DNA of 64,000 bases from Petrolisthes cinctipes (GCA_033782935.1 JAWQEG010000169.1:806001-870000); one strand, 5' to 3'; numbered from the stretch's first letter, positions 23,801-34,834 are shown. The notes: generated from the sequence alone by a model not told the origin. Made by a program: numbers and translations.

Positions 23801-24944
23801 TGTTGGAGGGGTTGAAAGTGACATATTTTAGAAATGGGGCAGTTGGAAATACTAAATAGGTATGGTATGGAAATCCTTTTTATAACATTGAAAAAATCCA
23901 GAATTATCAATATAAATTACCTTTACATTCAGGTAATAGGTTATTATATAATCTTTCGAGTGATAGATATATGAATATAACCTAGCACTAGTCAATATAA
24001 ATACTTCGTAACCAAGGATAAAAAACTGTAGGCTACTACCAAGGATGATCGACTAATGATCTCATTAGGTCAGCTTGGTCATGATTTATAAAAATGCTGC
24101 TTTATATCCATATGATTAGTAGGCTAGTTAATCATCCAACAAGAATTAAACACGTAAAACCTATTATCAGTCTAAATCATGGCCTTATTATCAATGCCAA
24201 GTAGTACTGTAGGCCTACTTCTGGTGAGTATACGACACACCAGTGGGCAGTGGTAGAGATCTCCTGGCTTCTCTGGATGACAACACACTACAAACACATT
24301 TACTTTAAATTATAATGATCAATTTAAACTGTGTGGAATATAAAGACACCAAAGATTAGTAATTATTGTACAAATATGGGCTTAGAGATGCGAACCCGAT
24401 TTGATATCAATCTTGGTCATGGAAGGCTTCCAGCTTTATAGTCCATTATTCTATTTCAACAACTGATGTCGAGTTGTACAATTGCCTTTATATCAGTATG
24501 CTTCTTATCTTTTTAACCTACCAAGGTGTAGCTACCAAGAAACTCATTATTTCGATTAATATCAGCTGATATAATCTTTATGCCTCAAATTTTAACTAGT
24601 GAGCGGGCAAGGTTTGCACACCAGCTAGCAACAGAGCCTCCTGTGACATCACGGATATTTACCACGTCATCACTATGACGTTTCACTGGACTATCCTTTA
24701 TAGTCTATTATCCTTGGTCTCAGGTCACTACGTTTGACAGATCTCAGGTGCGACGTTGTCACATCTACATTTAGGGGCCGAGAGGGTGGAAAGGGAATTA
24801 TGGCCGTGACTGTACTTTTAATCATAAAATTATTGATGGGCAGCATTAATACACCGTAAGTGGTCATGAAAGGATATGTATGTAATTCCCAAATGTTGGT
24901 GAGAGTATTGGAGTGAATGTGTGAACCAGTAGTGTGTTGGTCTA

Positions 24945-25032
24945 CTGTCAATACTACTGACTGTCAATACTACTGACTGTCAATCCTACACAATACTACT
25001 GACTGTCAATACTACTGACTGTCAATCCTACC
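24945..25032. repeat. 15-17-bp minisatellite 'actactgactgtcaat'
   Basis: Five to six units with 'cctac' variants. Confidence 0.9.
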
Positions 25033-25125
25033 TGACTGAGTACAACTTGAAGGTGTTGGTGCCTTCCTCCCTAACACCAATGTCACCCATGGCCCGTGCT
25101 ACTCTTATGCAGGGAGACACACATT

Positions 25126-25368
25126 GGGTCGATTCCACAGTGGTATTGGTTTGTTAGCTTCCCAACCAACCACACTTGTAAGGCTTCATTATTTTCCAAA
25201 AGCTGAGTATCCACATTCACAAAATCTATTAAAACAGTTAGATAATGATGATCACTGCATAGTTTACTCACCAAATTCATTAAATAATACACCCATAAGT
25301 CATTAACACGGCTAAAATTCTTTCGTTTGCGTACTTACAAACCAACACCAACCACTTTACTTTGCTCA
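25126..25368. mobile_element. MITE, 'TTCCACA' ends, copy 2
   Basis: Left 'attccacagtggtattgg' and right 'acttacaaaccaacacc' are imperfect inverted repeats. Homologous to 7527-7747 through the shared 'caaccaaccacacttgt'. Confidence 0.65.
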
Positions 25369-25589
25369 CCAATGTATACTGTACATTGTTTTCCTGTGTC
25401 CTAAATAGTTTCTGATTTTTTCTTTTATAGTTATTTATGTATTTATTTATTTATGTATATTTTTTGGTTCATCACTATATAGGAGGAAATTCTGAATGAC
25501 ACACATTAAGTTCACCAAGACAGAATAGAGAGATCAGCTTAGACAGAAAGTATATATTGACATCCTTATAATTCATCACATGTATATCC

Positions 25590-26127
25590 TCAGGTTATGT
25601 GGGTGGTAGGTGAAGAGCAAGTGTTAGATGAAGGTGAGGAGGAAGAAGGAAGGTGGACAAACAGAGGTGGAGCTGAAGGTGAGGATAAAGGAGGAAGGAT
25701 GGTGTATAAAGGTGAGGATGAAGGAGAAAGGATGGTGTATAAAGGTGAGGAGGAAGGAGAAAGGATGGTACAGTTGGCCACACATGAAGCTGGTATGGCT
25801 CGTTACTTGTGAGGTGGCTACAACGAAAGGAAAGTGAAAAAAGATGTAGTTTGTTGACAGGCAGACAGTAAAATATTATTACTATCTGCTTGTCAACAAA
25901 CTATAACTTTTGCTCACTTTCCTCCCTGTTGTAGGTATCTCGCAAGTAGCGAGGCATACCAGATTCATGTGTGGGCAACTGTACATGAAGGTGAGGATGA
26001 AGGAGGAAGGATGGTGTATGAAGGTGGACAAACATTAGAGGTGAAGAAAACCAGGACAGAGCACCAAGGATCCTATACCTGTCTTGCCAATAACACTGTT
26101 GGATCTACACAAGAGACATTTACTGTG
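25590..26127 (+). pseudogene. Immunoglobulin-domain exon, disrupted by a minisatellite and a MITE
   Basis: After an AG acceptor at about 25589 the frame starts 'VMWVVGEEQVL', an Ig B-C strand with its Trp. It then passes into 33-bp repeats encoding 'KGEDEGERMVY'. After the MITE at 25771-25981 it resumes in frame with 'HEGEDEGGRMVYEGGQTL' and finishes 'HQGSYTCLANNTVG', the classic Y-x-C F strand. Ig repeats of this I-set type occur in cell-adhesion and extracellular matrix proteins. The MITE brings an in-frame stop at 25810-25812. The expected phase-1 donor after 'ACTG' reads TGTAGG instead of a GT. The gene therefore looks dead unless the MITE is spliced out. Confidence 0.75.
25771..25981. 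mobile_element. Palindromic TA-flanked MITE, 211 bp
   Basis: Two arms of about 100 bp are near-perfect inverted copies: 'CAGTTGGCCACACATGAAG' at left and its complement at right, through 'gtttgttgacaggcagac'. TA borders it (25769-25770, 25982-25983). Deleting it restores an uninterrupted 33-bp repeat array in the Ig frame. The 'CAGT' start and TA target fit Tc1/mariner-type MITEs. Confidence 0.9.
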
Positions 26128-26335
26128 TAGGTTTTAAGTGAGTGAACCTTATACTCTCATATATAGATAGTGTTAGTAAAGGTTTGAAGTGAGTGAATCT
26201 TATACTCTCATATATAGATAGTGTTAGTAAAGGTTTGAGGTGAGTGAATCTTATACTCTCATATATAGATAGTGTTAGTAAAGGTTTTAAATGATTGAAT
26301 CTTATACTCTCATATATAGATAGTGTTAGTAAAGG
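26128..26335. repeat. 51-bp tandem repeat, four units
   Basis: Units read 'gtgagtgaatcttatactct' then 'catatatagatagtgttag' then 'taaaggttt'. It follows the Ig exon directly, in the position of an intron. Confidence 0.92.
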
Positions 26336-26735
26336 ATTATCTTAGTATATTACAGTTAAATGTCATCACATCTGCCAAATCATGTACTGTACAGTACAGT
26401 AACTGTACAAAAAGTGTTTTGGTGTTCTTTAATATTTAATGGTCAGATGTACAGTCACAATCAAATAACCACCATCACCTTCCTTCCGTAATGCAAATAA
26501 ATCAGTATCATATTAAAATATAATCATACAACACCTTACGTCAACTCAACCCCCTCAATTATTATTATGAGGTGCTGGAATATCATACACGTGTAGTTCT
26601 TTATTACCAAGATATTTACTACGATGGATGGATGGAAAGTGTGGGTGGATATTTGATTATGGCTGTACAGTTTTTGTCTATTCTGTAACATTGACCATCT
26701 TTTCATTAGTTTGGAATTTCCTGCCTGCAGTACCA

Positions 26736-26880
26736 CCAATGATTGAAGAGCCTGAGAGTGGGACAAGAATTGATGATGTGGGTGAGAGTACAAGTGTGGT
26801 CCTGTCCTGTCCCACATTGGTCCAACCTCACATGGTTCAAGGTCACATAATTACACACTATAGTTTGGATTTTAAAATGT
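26736..26880 (+). pseudogene. Second Ig-domain fragment, N-terminal half, frameshifted
   Basis: A good acceptor ('cctgcctgcag') precedes 'PPMIEEPESGTRIDD' and 'ESTSVVLSCPT', an Ig A-B strand with its first Cys. The core Trp ('TWFKV') is then only readable after a frame change near 26828. It should follow the exon at 25590-26127 with a phase-1 junction ('TV' + 'PP'). Confidence 0.65.
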
Positions 26881-27175
26881 GACTTGAATATATTAGTTAT
26901 TTGAATAGGAATGAGAGAATAATGTGACGTGAATATATTAGTTATTTGAATAGGATATCAGAGTGAGAATGAGAGAATAATGTGACTTGAATATATTAGT
27001 TATTTGAATAGGAATGAGAGAATAATGTGACGTAAATATATTAGTTATTTGAATAGGAATGAGAATAATGTGACGTAAATATATTAGTTATTTGAATAGG
27101 AATGAGAGAATAATGTGACGTGAATACATTAGTTATTTGAATAGAACATCAGAGTGAGAATGAGAGAATAATGTC
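26880..27175. repeat. Tandem repeat of about 47-58 bp, six units
   Basis: Units contain 'aatgtgacttgaatatatta' and 'gttatttgaatagga', and some add 'tatcagagtg'. It sits between the two halves of the second Ig domain. Confidence 0.92.
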
Positions 27176-27226
27176 AGTAATTTAACTACAGTATTTTCTA
27201 TTTTAAATAACATTGGTTACCAGTTA

Positions 27227-27569
27227 AGGGGGTGCGGGAGTAGGGGGACAGGCTTGGGGGGGGGGAATAGGGGGACAGTCTTGGGGTGGAAAGAAAGACT
27301 GTCTCCAATTCCCGCACCCCCTTAACCCCCCCCCCCCAAGCCTGTCTCCTACTCCCGCACCCCTCAAGCCTGTCCCCCTATTACCGCACCCCCTTAACCC
27401 CCCCCCTATTCCCGCACCCCCTTAACCCCCCCCTATTCCTGCACCCCCTTAACCCCCCCTATTCCTGCACCCCCTTAACCCCCCCCTATTCCTGCACCCC
27501 CTTAACCCCCCCCAAGCCTGTCTTCTACTCCTGCACCCCCCAAGCCTGTCCCCCTACTCCCGCACCCCC
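27227..27569. mobile_element. Foldback MITE copy 3, 343 bp
   Basis: Begins 'AGGGGGTGCGGGAGTAGG' after TA (27225-27226). Ends 'CTCCCGCACCCCC' before TA (27570-27571). The right arm has been extended by five or six short 'cacccccttaacccc' units. Confidence 0.86.
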
Positions 27570-27570
27570 T

Positions 27571-27702
27571 ACTCACAGAATGGAGAAGACCTGAAATGAG
27601 GAAGGGAGCCTTTTGTTGATGTGACTGTTGGAGGTGAACAGCTGAGGTTGTTATGAGTCCAGGCTTACCATGCTAACAACTATAGTGTGTCCAGCCTAAG
27701 GT
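27571..27702 (+). pseudogene. Second Ig-domain fragment, C-terminal half
   Basis: Directly after the foldback MITE the sequence reads 'SQNGEDL', then 'REPFVDVTVGGEQLRLL' and, after a frame change, 'AYHANNYSVSSLR' ending at a possible donor GTGGGT. This matches the C'-G strands missing from 26736-26880. The F-strand Cys is lost. Confidence 0.6.
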
Positions 27703-27719
27703 GGGTGAGAAGCCCTGCC

Positions 27720-28815
27720 CTACAAGTGTGGTAGGCAAGTCAAGGATTCTTTAGCTTCCCTGATTGGCTAGAGGTGTTCAGCAGCACACCGAGAAAAATA
27801 GAAGTGCTTCCTTTTTTCAAGAATATTTCTGCTAATTAAGCATTATTCATGCCTGTTATTACTCACTCATTATTGTAAATGATATGTGTGAGCCTTACAG
27901 TCAAAATTCACACTGACAATTTACTTGGAGCTTGTAATATTTTGATTAGAACATATAGTGTGTAGTAAAAAGTGAACGACAGTGAGAGGAAAACAGGTCA
28001 ACTGGAGGACCTCTGGGTAACCCCTGTGACTTCCCATGTTTGAAAGCATACTTCAAGGCTTCTTCATCCATTTAGTACCATTTTTTATACATTGAATTTC
28101 ACCTATCTTTCGGAAACACAAGGGAGTGTGTTTTTATGTAACAAAAATATAGAAAAGAACACACACAAATTCACTATTTACACCAAAAAGTTAATAATTT
28201 TCAAAACCATGGCCAAACAAAGCAGTAGTACTGGGCAGGGAGTGGTGTGTATGTGTGTGTGTAAATGGATTAACGAACAGACACAGAGCAAGTTGACAGG
28301 CGCCTATAGGGACCAGATTAGAAAATGGACTAAGACAGTACGAGAGAGAGAAACTCAGATGAAGGAAACAAAAGAGGAAAAAAGTTAAATAGCTTATGAT
28401 GCATGCTTCTGTTAATGAGAGAATAAATAAATGGAATAAAAAGGTAAAACAAAAAATATTATATAATGCCGTTAATCTATAAATTTCTATATACTATAAA
28501 ATATAGAAAAGCAAAGATTGTGGATGAATCGTGAACACGAGAGAGAGAGAAAGGTGCTGCAAATCACCGAGATTAACCCACCGCTATGCGACGTGTGCGT
28601 GTGTGTGTGTGTGTGTGACCAATGTCCCAGAGAGGCAGGGCTTCTCCGCCACCTTAGGTTGGACAGAGTATACAGCAACCTAGATATTATGTGTTCCATC
28701 AATGGTATGATTAATAATTGTTGATAAATAGTGACATTCATGTTGATTTGTGTTATTACATTGTATAACTATAGTTGGCTTAGTACTGAAGAGTTAGAGT
28801 TGGTGAAAAGGAAGG
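27720..28815. other. Unassigned interval
   Basis: A 98-residue plus-strand open frame (28092-28388) has no recognised domain. A (GT)n tract lies near 28595. Nothing else is supportable. Confidence 0.35.
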
Positions 28816-28824
28816 TTTGTGTTT

Positions 28825-29022
28825 CCTCCAAACTATGCCATGAAACAGACTCCCTCAATGGTACTAATAGTGGATGTGTTTCATGGTATAGTTTTATTGT
28901 GTGTGTGTGATATTTCTTTCTATATACACACACACACACACAGATATTATAACAACAGTAACATTCCTCCAAACTATGCCATGAAACAGACTCCCTCAAT
29001 GGTACTAATAGTGGATGTGTTG
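28825..29022. repeat. Direct duplication of about 52 bp flanking CA/GT tracts
   Basis: The block 'cctccaaactatgccatgaa' followed by 'acagactccctcaatggtac' appears at 28826 and again at 28965. The second copy is directly joined to the LINE 3' end. The block is related to the 16.7-kb repeat. Confidence 0.85.
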
Positions 29023-31695
29023 TTGTTGAAGTTCCTCAAGCTGTCTGGCCGAGCAGCCCCGAGCTCCTGAGGAAGGTCATGGCCTGAACCGGGCTTTCCC
29101 ACAGTGCCCTCAGAGAGTGTATGTTGTGTTGTTGGCGAGTGTGGTTGTGTGCGTTGCAGTCTTCAATAATGTGTTTAATAGCATGGGGTGCTGTGTTGCA
29201 TCCCGGACAGGCATCCGCAACGGCTCCATCCAGCATCTTCTGGTATGTCAGAAGGGCCGGGTGGTGGCCACACCGCAGCCTGGCCAGGTGGACTCTGTCC
29301 TCACGGGGAAGGGAGGATTCGGATGGGTGGATGTCAGGAGGTCGTGCATGCAGCTGAGTGTTGTTTTTGAGTGTTTGGATGGATTGATGAGTGATTTGAG
29401 TATGGATGTGTTTCTGGAGATTGGTTTGGAGTGGACAGGGTGTAAGAGATGATAGTATTTGTGTATGGTATCGTGTACTGGGTGTTGTTTTAATGTTCCT
29501 TGGCATGTGTGGGTGTTGTGCCATGTAGTGTAGTGGATGGTGTGGGTTTGTGGAGGCTGCAGCAAGTGTTTGTGTGCCTCTCATGTCAAGGTGATCCTTG
29601 ATTTTAAGGACTTTGGTTTCATAGTGTAGGTGGTCTGTAGGTGTGGTAGCTGTGCAGCCTGTGATTGTCTTTAGGGCTCTGTTCTGTATGGTTTGAAGGG
29701 TGTTGTGATGAGTCTCAGTGAGGTTTGAAGCCCAGACAGGGCTTGCATAATCCATCACTGATCGAATATATTGTTTGTATACTGTGGTTGTGGTTTCTTT
29801 GTTGTGTCCGAATGTTGTGCTGGCAAGTGATCTGAGGGCTTTAAGTCTTTGCATGCATTTGTTTTTGATGGCCGTAATATGTTGTTTGAATGTCATGGAT
29901 GTATTGTATGTTATGCCAAGTATTTTGGGTGTGTGTGTGTGTGGTATAGGTGTGTTGTTTATGGTGAGGTGTGGTGTGTAGCGGTGTTCTGCGTTCTAGT
30001 TGGTGAGAAGGGTGACAGTTGACTTGGTGGGTGCTATTTTAAGTCTGTTTGTGGTGAACCAGGCATTAAGTGTGTTGAGGTAGGGTTGGAGGATGAGAGT
30101 GGCTGTGTCTGCATTTCTGTGTGTACATGTGAGTGTCATGTCGTCTGCGTAGGAGGCTATGTGTATTTGTGGTGCCTGGGGTGTTGGTATGTCGTGCATG
30201 TATAGGTTGAAAAGGGTGGGTGAGAGTACAGAACCTTGGGGGACACCATTGGTGAAGTTTTTAATGTTAGATGACTGACCAGCAAATGTAACATGGTCTA
30301 TTCTTCCTCCCAAGAAGCTGGCCAGCCATCTTTTGGTGTTATTATGCATGTTTGTGTTGTATATTTTGTTTGTGAGGTTGTGGCGGGGGATGGCATCAAA
30401 TGCTTTACTAATGTCCATCAAAAATTCTTTGTGTGAGGTCTGTAAGAAGGGTGTTTGTTGAGTGTAGCGGTCTGAAGCCATGTTGTGAAGATGCAAGGGG
30501 GATGTGTGGTGTGATTAGTTTAATGATGAGGCGCTCAGTGATTTTGGAGGGGGTACATAGGAGGGTGATGGGGCGGTGTGATGAGGGTTGTGTGGGACTT
30601 TTTTTTTTTTGGGGGGGGGATAGTGATGATATTTCCGTGTTTCCAGATGTTGGGTATTGTGTTGTGTGAGTAACTGTAGTTTGCCATGTTAGTGAGTGCT
30701 TGTATGCCTTGTGGTCCAAGGTGTTTGAGGTGTATGTTACTGATGTTGTCAGGGCCACAGGCAGGTGAGTGTTTGAGGTTGTGGATGATGTGATTTGTGT
30801 GTCTGTTTGTGAATGGTGTATAATCTGGGTCGGTGGGAATATGTCTCTTACATCTAATGACTTGTCGGTCTACAGGGTGAGGGTGAAGGTGACTGACGTG
30901 AGAGTAATGCTGGATGAGTGTGTTTGCTTGTATAGTTGAAGGTATAATGTATGTTGTTGTGATGGCTGCATGTGATTGTGTAGTGTTGCTGTTGGACAGT
31001 GTGATGCTGTTTAGTGTTTTGTAGAGTTTGCTGGTGTTGGTTGTGTTGTCGAGTGTGTTGACAAACCTTTGCCAGTTTAGTGTTTTTTGTTCTTTAATTT
31101 TGTTGTTTATTTGTGTATTTAGTGCTTGTATTTGGTGTACTATGTGTTGTGTAAGAGGAGTTGGCGATGTGTGTTTGAGTGTCTCGTTGTTTGATGAGGT
31201 CTTGAATTTCTGTTGTAAAATTGGGGTTGTATTTTCTTCTGTTACCTCTAGGGATGCGGTGTTTGTCAGCATTTTGTATAATTGTGTTAAATTTTTGAAC
31301 AGCTGTGTTGATATTTGTGATGGGTGTACTGTTCAGTGTTTCAAAGTGTTGTTCTGTTTCAGTGGTGAATGCTTCCCAGTTGGCACTCTTGTAGTTTGTG
31401 TATGTGTGTCTGTGGCCAACTGGGGTGATTCTTGTTTTTGTGGTGATTATGATTGTGAGGTGGTCGGATCCTAGTGTTCCTACCACTCTCCATGATGTTG
31501 TGGGGGCGAGGTTGGGGGATGAAAATGTAATGTCGGGAGATGATGTGTGACAGAGGGCTTGATGTGGGATGTGGGTGTGGGTATGGATGACATTCAGTAT
31601 GGTAAGGTCATCTGTCTGGAATTCTATGTCAAGTCCTCTGTTTGTGTCGGGGTTGTTGATGTACCAGGCTGACGTCTTGGCGTTCATTGTTGGCA
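29023..31695 (-). mobile_element. Jockey-like non-LTR retrotransposon (EN C-term, RT, C-terminal zinc region), frameshifted
   Basis: Read from 31695 downwards. An endonuclease C-terminal part ('SSPDITFSSPNL', 'GTLGSDHLTI') is followed by the RT: 'HRPITLLCTPSKITERLI', 'MDISKAFDAIPRHNL', 'NGVPQGSVLSPTLF' and the catalytic 'SYADDMTLT'. The thumb and C-terminal region end in 'ARLRCGHHPALLTYQ' with a Cys-rich 'DACPGCN'. The stop lies at 29036, followed by 'caacaacaac'. The polymerase copies the element RNA at a nicked target. At least four frameshifts and the loss of the EN start make it inactive. Its 5' side ends where LINE copy B begins. Confidence 0.88.
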
Positions 31696-31699
31696 TCGC

Positions 31700-33085
31700 T
31701 TACATCGACTTCCTGATTCTATTCCCTTCTTGGCGGTGTCGTCTGATATCATGTCTCAATACTACCTCTCACATGGCCCTTTGACTTCCGTGTCAAGAAG
31801 GCTATGGAGGAGTTGTTCATTGAAGACTTCCAGATTTGTCCTGTGCGGGTCCCTAGGGTAGCACCATGGATTCTCACAGAAATTCACACCTGCACTTGCT
31901 TTTCAGACAGGAAGGAATCTCTTCCTCCACCAGTGGCTTGCTCCCTCGTTTTAGAACATAGCTCCACCTGTGTACACTATTGGTTTAAAGTCTGATTCTG
32001 GAGTTGGTTTTGGAGGTGTATTTCCTGACTTTTGTAGAGGCAGCAGGCCTAATTCTGTCATGTCAATTTTTTCCTGCCAAGCTCTCGGCCATTTCTATGC
32101 CCTCAATCAATTTTATCTCTCTCAGCCCTCTTTTACTAATTTTAGCGATTCCTGTAGTGCCATGCAGGCCTTGGGCAATTTTAACTCTTCCCATCCCCTG
32201 TTGTTGACCATTCTTGAGTGGCTTGTCCTCCTGGGACGTCGTGGCCTCAGAGTCACATTTATTTGGGTCCCGGTCTATGTGGGTGTAGATGGGAATGAGC
32301 GGGCAGACACCCTGATTAAGGCTGCGGCCTCCAGTTCTCAGGCATCATCCCATATCTACTGTCGACCTTCGACCCTACATAGATGCTGCCGTTCGTTCCT
32401 GCTGACAGGACAGATGGGGCGCCGTCAGGGCCAACAAGCTCCTCGGCATCCGCCAGCGCCTGGGTTTGTGGAGCTACAGCGGCCTGTCTCGCTGGTGGGA
32501 GACTGCTCTTGCCGGCCTCCGCATTGGCCACTCACTTTTGAATCGTGGTTTTTTAATGGAGAGGGATCCCCCTCCCTACTGTGATGATTGTCTGGTCCCT
32601 TTGACAGTGTGGCATCTTCTTGTGGAGTGTCCCAGCCTTGGAGACCTTCTTCGTAGGTACCTGTCCGAGTACTGGGTGGGGGACAGTTCTTACAGTCTCT
32701 CCGAGGTGCTCTGGGAAGAGGCTTGTAGTGTGGGAGGAAGCATACTTATCCTAAAATTCACAAATTGTGAATTTTATCATTTTTATGGCTTCTTTTATTT
32801 AGATAGCTAAATGTTTTTATTTTTCACTCTTTTATATATTTTACTTAAGTTAATCAAGTTATTTTGGTAAAAATGTGAGTTTTAGTTGATATGTCCTTTG
32901 ATATGGCAAGCTACTTCTCCCTTTTGGGGTAGTGAAGCCTGGCTAATGTGTGTATGTATTTTATTAATGATGTGAATGACCATGTTTTGAAATCCTTGGA
33001 ATTTGTTAGTTTGTTGGGCGGTATATGACCCTAGCTGTTGCGCCGCTAGATGCCTAGTGACATCTATCAATCAATCAATCAATCA
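31700..33085 (+). mobile_element. LINE with RNase H domain, copy B, with (TCAA)n tail
   Basis: Same family as 4.3-5.3 kb and 61.1-64 kb. RT C-terminal text ('MEELFIEDFQICPVRVPRVA') leads to the RNase H. The sequence shows 'FSDSCSAMQALGNF' and 'VDGNERADTLIKAA' with catalytic Asp residues, and 'AELSAI' is altered to a degraded form. A C-terminal 'CDDCLVPLTVWHLLVECPSL' zinc-knuckle-like region follows. The 3' end reads 'gttgcgccgctagatgcc' then 'atctatcaatcaatcaatca', a simple-repeat tail. Its 5' end abuts the minus-strand LINE at 29-31.7 kb. Confidence 0.85.
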
Positions 33086-33089
33086 ACCC

Positions 33090-33590
33090 ACCACAGACAT
33101 CTTCCATAATAATCCCGAGGCTTGTACCTTCCATCAGTCTTATATAATCACTTCACTATAATTTAGATTTTCTAAATAGAATCCAAAACCCCCAAAACAA
33201 GGGGTCATAAACCACAATTACCTGTCTAGCATGAATAATAATGAAGTAAGAGGCATTTTGATAGTCTGGCTGTCATATTGGTCCACCATATTGGATTTTG
33301 TAATTATGTAACCACTTCAAAATCAGCTAGGTATACTTATTGGATTCCCAGATCCCCAAGAAATGGGGTTAGATATAAAAATTAATTGTCTAGGATGAAT
33401 AATGAAGGAGTAACTGGCATTTTTAGGATATGATAGCTAAATTTGGAGCCATCTTTAAAATTAGACCTTCTGCATGGTCAAACTGTGGTATACTTTTGAT
33501 ATGTTATTAAAAAAACTTGATACTACAGTACAAAATAGTTGAGAAACATTTTGTAGGAATATTTTTAGGGTAAGGAGGGTTGTTATCATT
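33090..33590. repeat. Two diverged blocks of about 150 bp, otherwise unassigned
   Basis: 'gtctagcatgaataataatg' with 'aggcattttgatag' (33225) and 'gtctaggatgaataatgaag' with 'ctggcattttt' (33390) are related, and each follows a 'ccccaa..aagggg' element. Possibly an old tandem duplication. No gene seen. Confidence 0.45.
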
Positions 33591-34290
33591 ACTTCAGCCA
33601 CCTACTCGGGGATCCCCTGCCATTTGCAATCGGCGGCACACAGGATTAAGATATCTCTTTGCACAGTGATTACAGTCAGGCTTGCAAGGATGGCGACTCG
33701 GGCTGTCGTCATTAATTTGTACACGTCCTGGCCAGTGCTCAATATGGTAATTGTACTGCTCCAGCTGACTCAGCCATCTCGCCAGCTGTCCTTCATGCAC
33801 CTTCAAGGTCTTTAACCAGCGGAGTGCAGTGTGATCGGTCCTAAGTTGATCTCTGCCCCATACAGGCAGCAGTGAAAGTGCTCCAGACTTTTCACCACTG
33901 CCAGCAAGTCTTTCCTAGTGATGCAATAGTTTCTCTCTGGCTGGTTGAACTTAGCACTGTAATAGGCAACCACATGTTTCTGCGCCTGCGCATCCTTCAC
34001 CTGTGACAGCACTGCTCCCACACTCTCTGCGCTAGCATTAGTATCCAACAGGTACTGGATACTGGGGTCTGTGCATGGTACCACTGGCACTTCCACCAGA
34101 GCTTGTTTCAGGTCCTCAACTGCTTGCTGGCATGCTTCGTTCCACTGAAAGCGTGCTCCCTTTCTGGTGAGATGGTAGAGGGGGGCAGCCATGTTAGCAA
34201 ATCCCTTAACAAACCCACAAACCTTTGCACCTCGGCTACACTGGTAGGCACTGGCCACTCCTTCACAGCCGTCACCCTTAGGCCGCTTTC
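33591..34290 (-). pseudogene. Ty3/Gypsy polyprotein fragment (RT end and RNase H)
   Basis: Minus strand encodes 'VKEWPVPTSVAEVQRFVGL' (end of RT), then after a frameshift 'FANMAAPLYHLTRKGARF', then the RNase H. 'LLDTNASAESVGAVLSQV' has Asn in place of the usual catalytic Asp pair's second residue. 'AYYSAKFNQPERNYCITR' and 'LLAVVKSLEHFH' follow. After a second frame change come 'EGQLARWLSQLEQY' and 'CKPDCNHC'. The neighbouring protease, integrase and LTRs are absent, and two frame breaks are visible, so it is a dead fragment of an LTR retrotransposon. Confidence 0.85.
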
Positions 34291-34834
34291 ACACCAACCA
34301 AAGTGGCACGTCGCAGGTGGCATGGCACGAGGCATGCCACTCTGAAACAAACCTATAGAAACAGGTGTAACCTTTCACAATGGAGTGGTGTGGCACGTTG
34401 TATATCCTATGTGTCACTTTGATGCCACTCCGAGATTGGTTGGGACCTTTTTTTTTTTTTTTAACTTGCCGCCTGCCACCTCGCACAATGTTATCAAATT
34501 TATAAGTGTTTTTTCACATATAAAAAGGGATTATACTATATTATTATAATTGCGGATGACGGTGTGAATAGAGTATTTATGAAGGGAAGAACAAATCCAC
34601 AACCACATATGGCACCACTGCTGTAAGATCAGTGGCTAGCGGGAAGGGAAGAGGAGTAAACTGACTGTAGCATCGTATGCACTGTCACTACGGATACCCT
34701 AAATATATCATTTGTGCAAGCTGTATAAATATACATATGTTTGTATGACCATACGATTACAGCACCAATTAGAGCAATAGCCTCATCCCCCAATGATGCC
34801 ATGTTGTGAATTGAAATTTCAAATAAGTGTAGAT
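34291..34834. other. Unassigned interval
   Basis: No domain recognised. Starts 'ggccgctttcacaccaac', which resembles a Harbinger-type terminus after TTA, but no partner end was found nearby. Confidence 0.35.

Larger units (their letters stand above)
20446..24716 (+). mobile_element. P-superfamily DNA transposon, 4.27 kb, 30-bp TIR, 8-bp TSD
   Basis: Left end 'CAAGGATGATAGACTATA' and the complement of the right end 'CAAGGATAATAGACTATA' agree over 30 bp with one mismatch (both continue 'AAGGATAGTCCA'). GTCTCAGG flanks both sides (20438-20445, 24717-24724). The left interior encodes a THAP finger, the DNA-binding domain of P transposases. Candidate downstream exons near 21783-21879, 22128-22197 and 22806-22905 share the repeated phrase 'ataatacaccagaagtgg', but none shows the transposase catalytic core. 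The element contains a LINE tail fragment and two CCTAA-rich repeats, so its body was altered after or before insertion. Confidence 0.92.
18634..24812. mobile_element. Large Tc1/mariner-like element with long TIRs, carrying a nested P element
   Basis: Left end 'CAGTCGTGGCCATAATTCCC' continues 'TTTCCACCCTCT'. The right end is its complement with about 60 bp of imperfect inverted repeat, reaching the 'gacaacgtc' block. TA borders both sides (18632-18633 and 24813-24814). After removing the nested P element and its duplicated 8 bases the host element is about 1.9 kb and encodes no recognisable transposase. The P element sits about 90 bp from its right end. Confidence 0.85.

Noticed and set aside
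24030..24062. 'aaggatgatcgacta' as another P terminus
   Set aside because: Only about 12 bases resemble the TIR, with no partner end or 8-bp duplication.
28092..28388. 98-codon plus-strand frame
   Set aside because: No domain, includes a GT-repeat-derived Cys/Val run; not supportable as a gene.
29117..31474. Plus-strand Val/Cys-rich open frames
   Set aside because: Antisense shadows of the minus-strand LINE reverse transcriptase.
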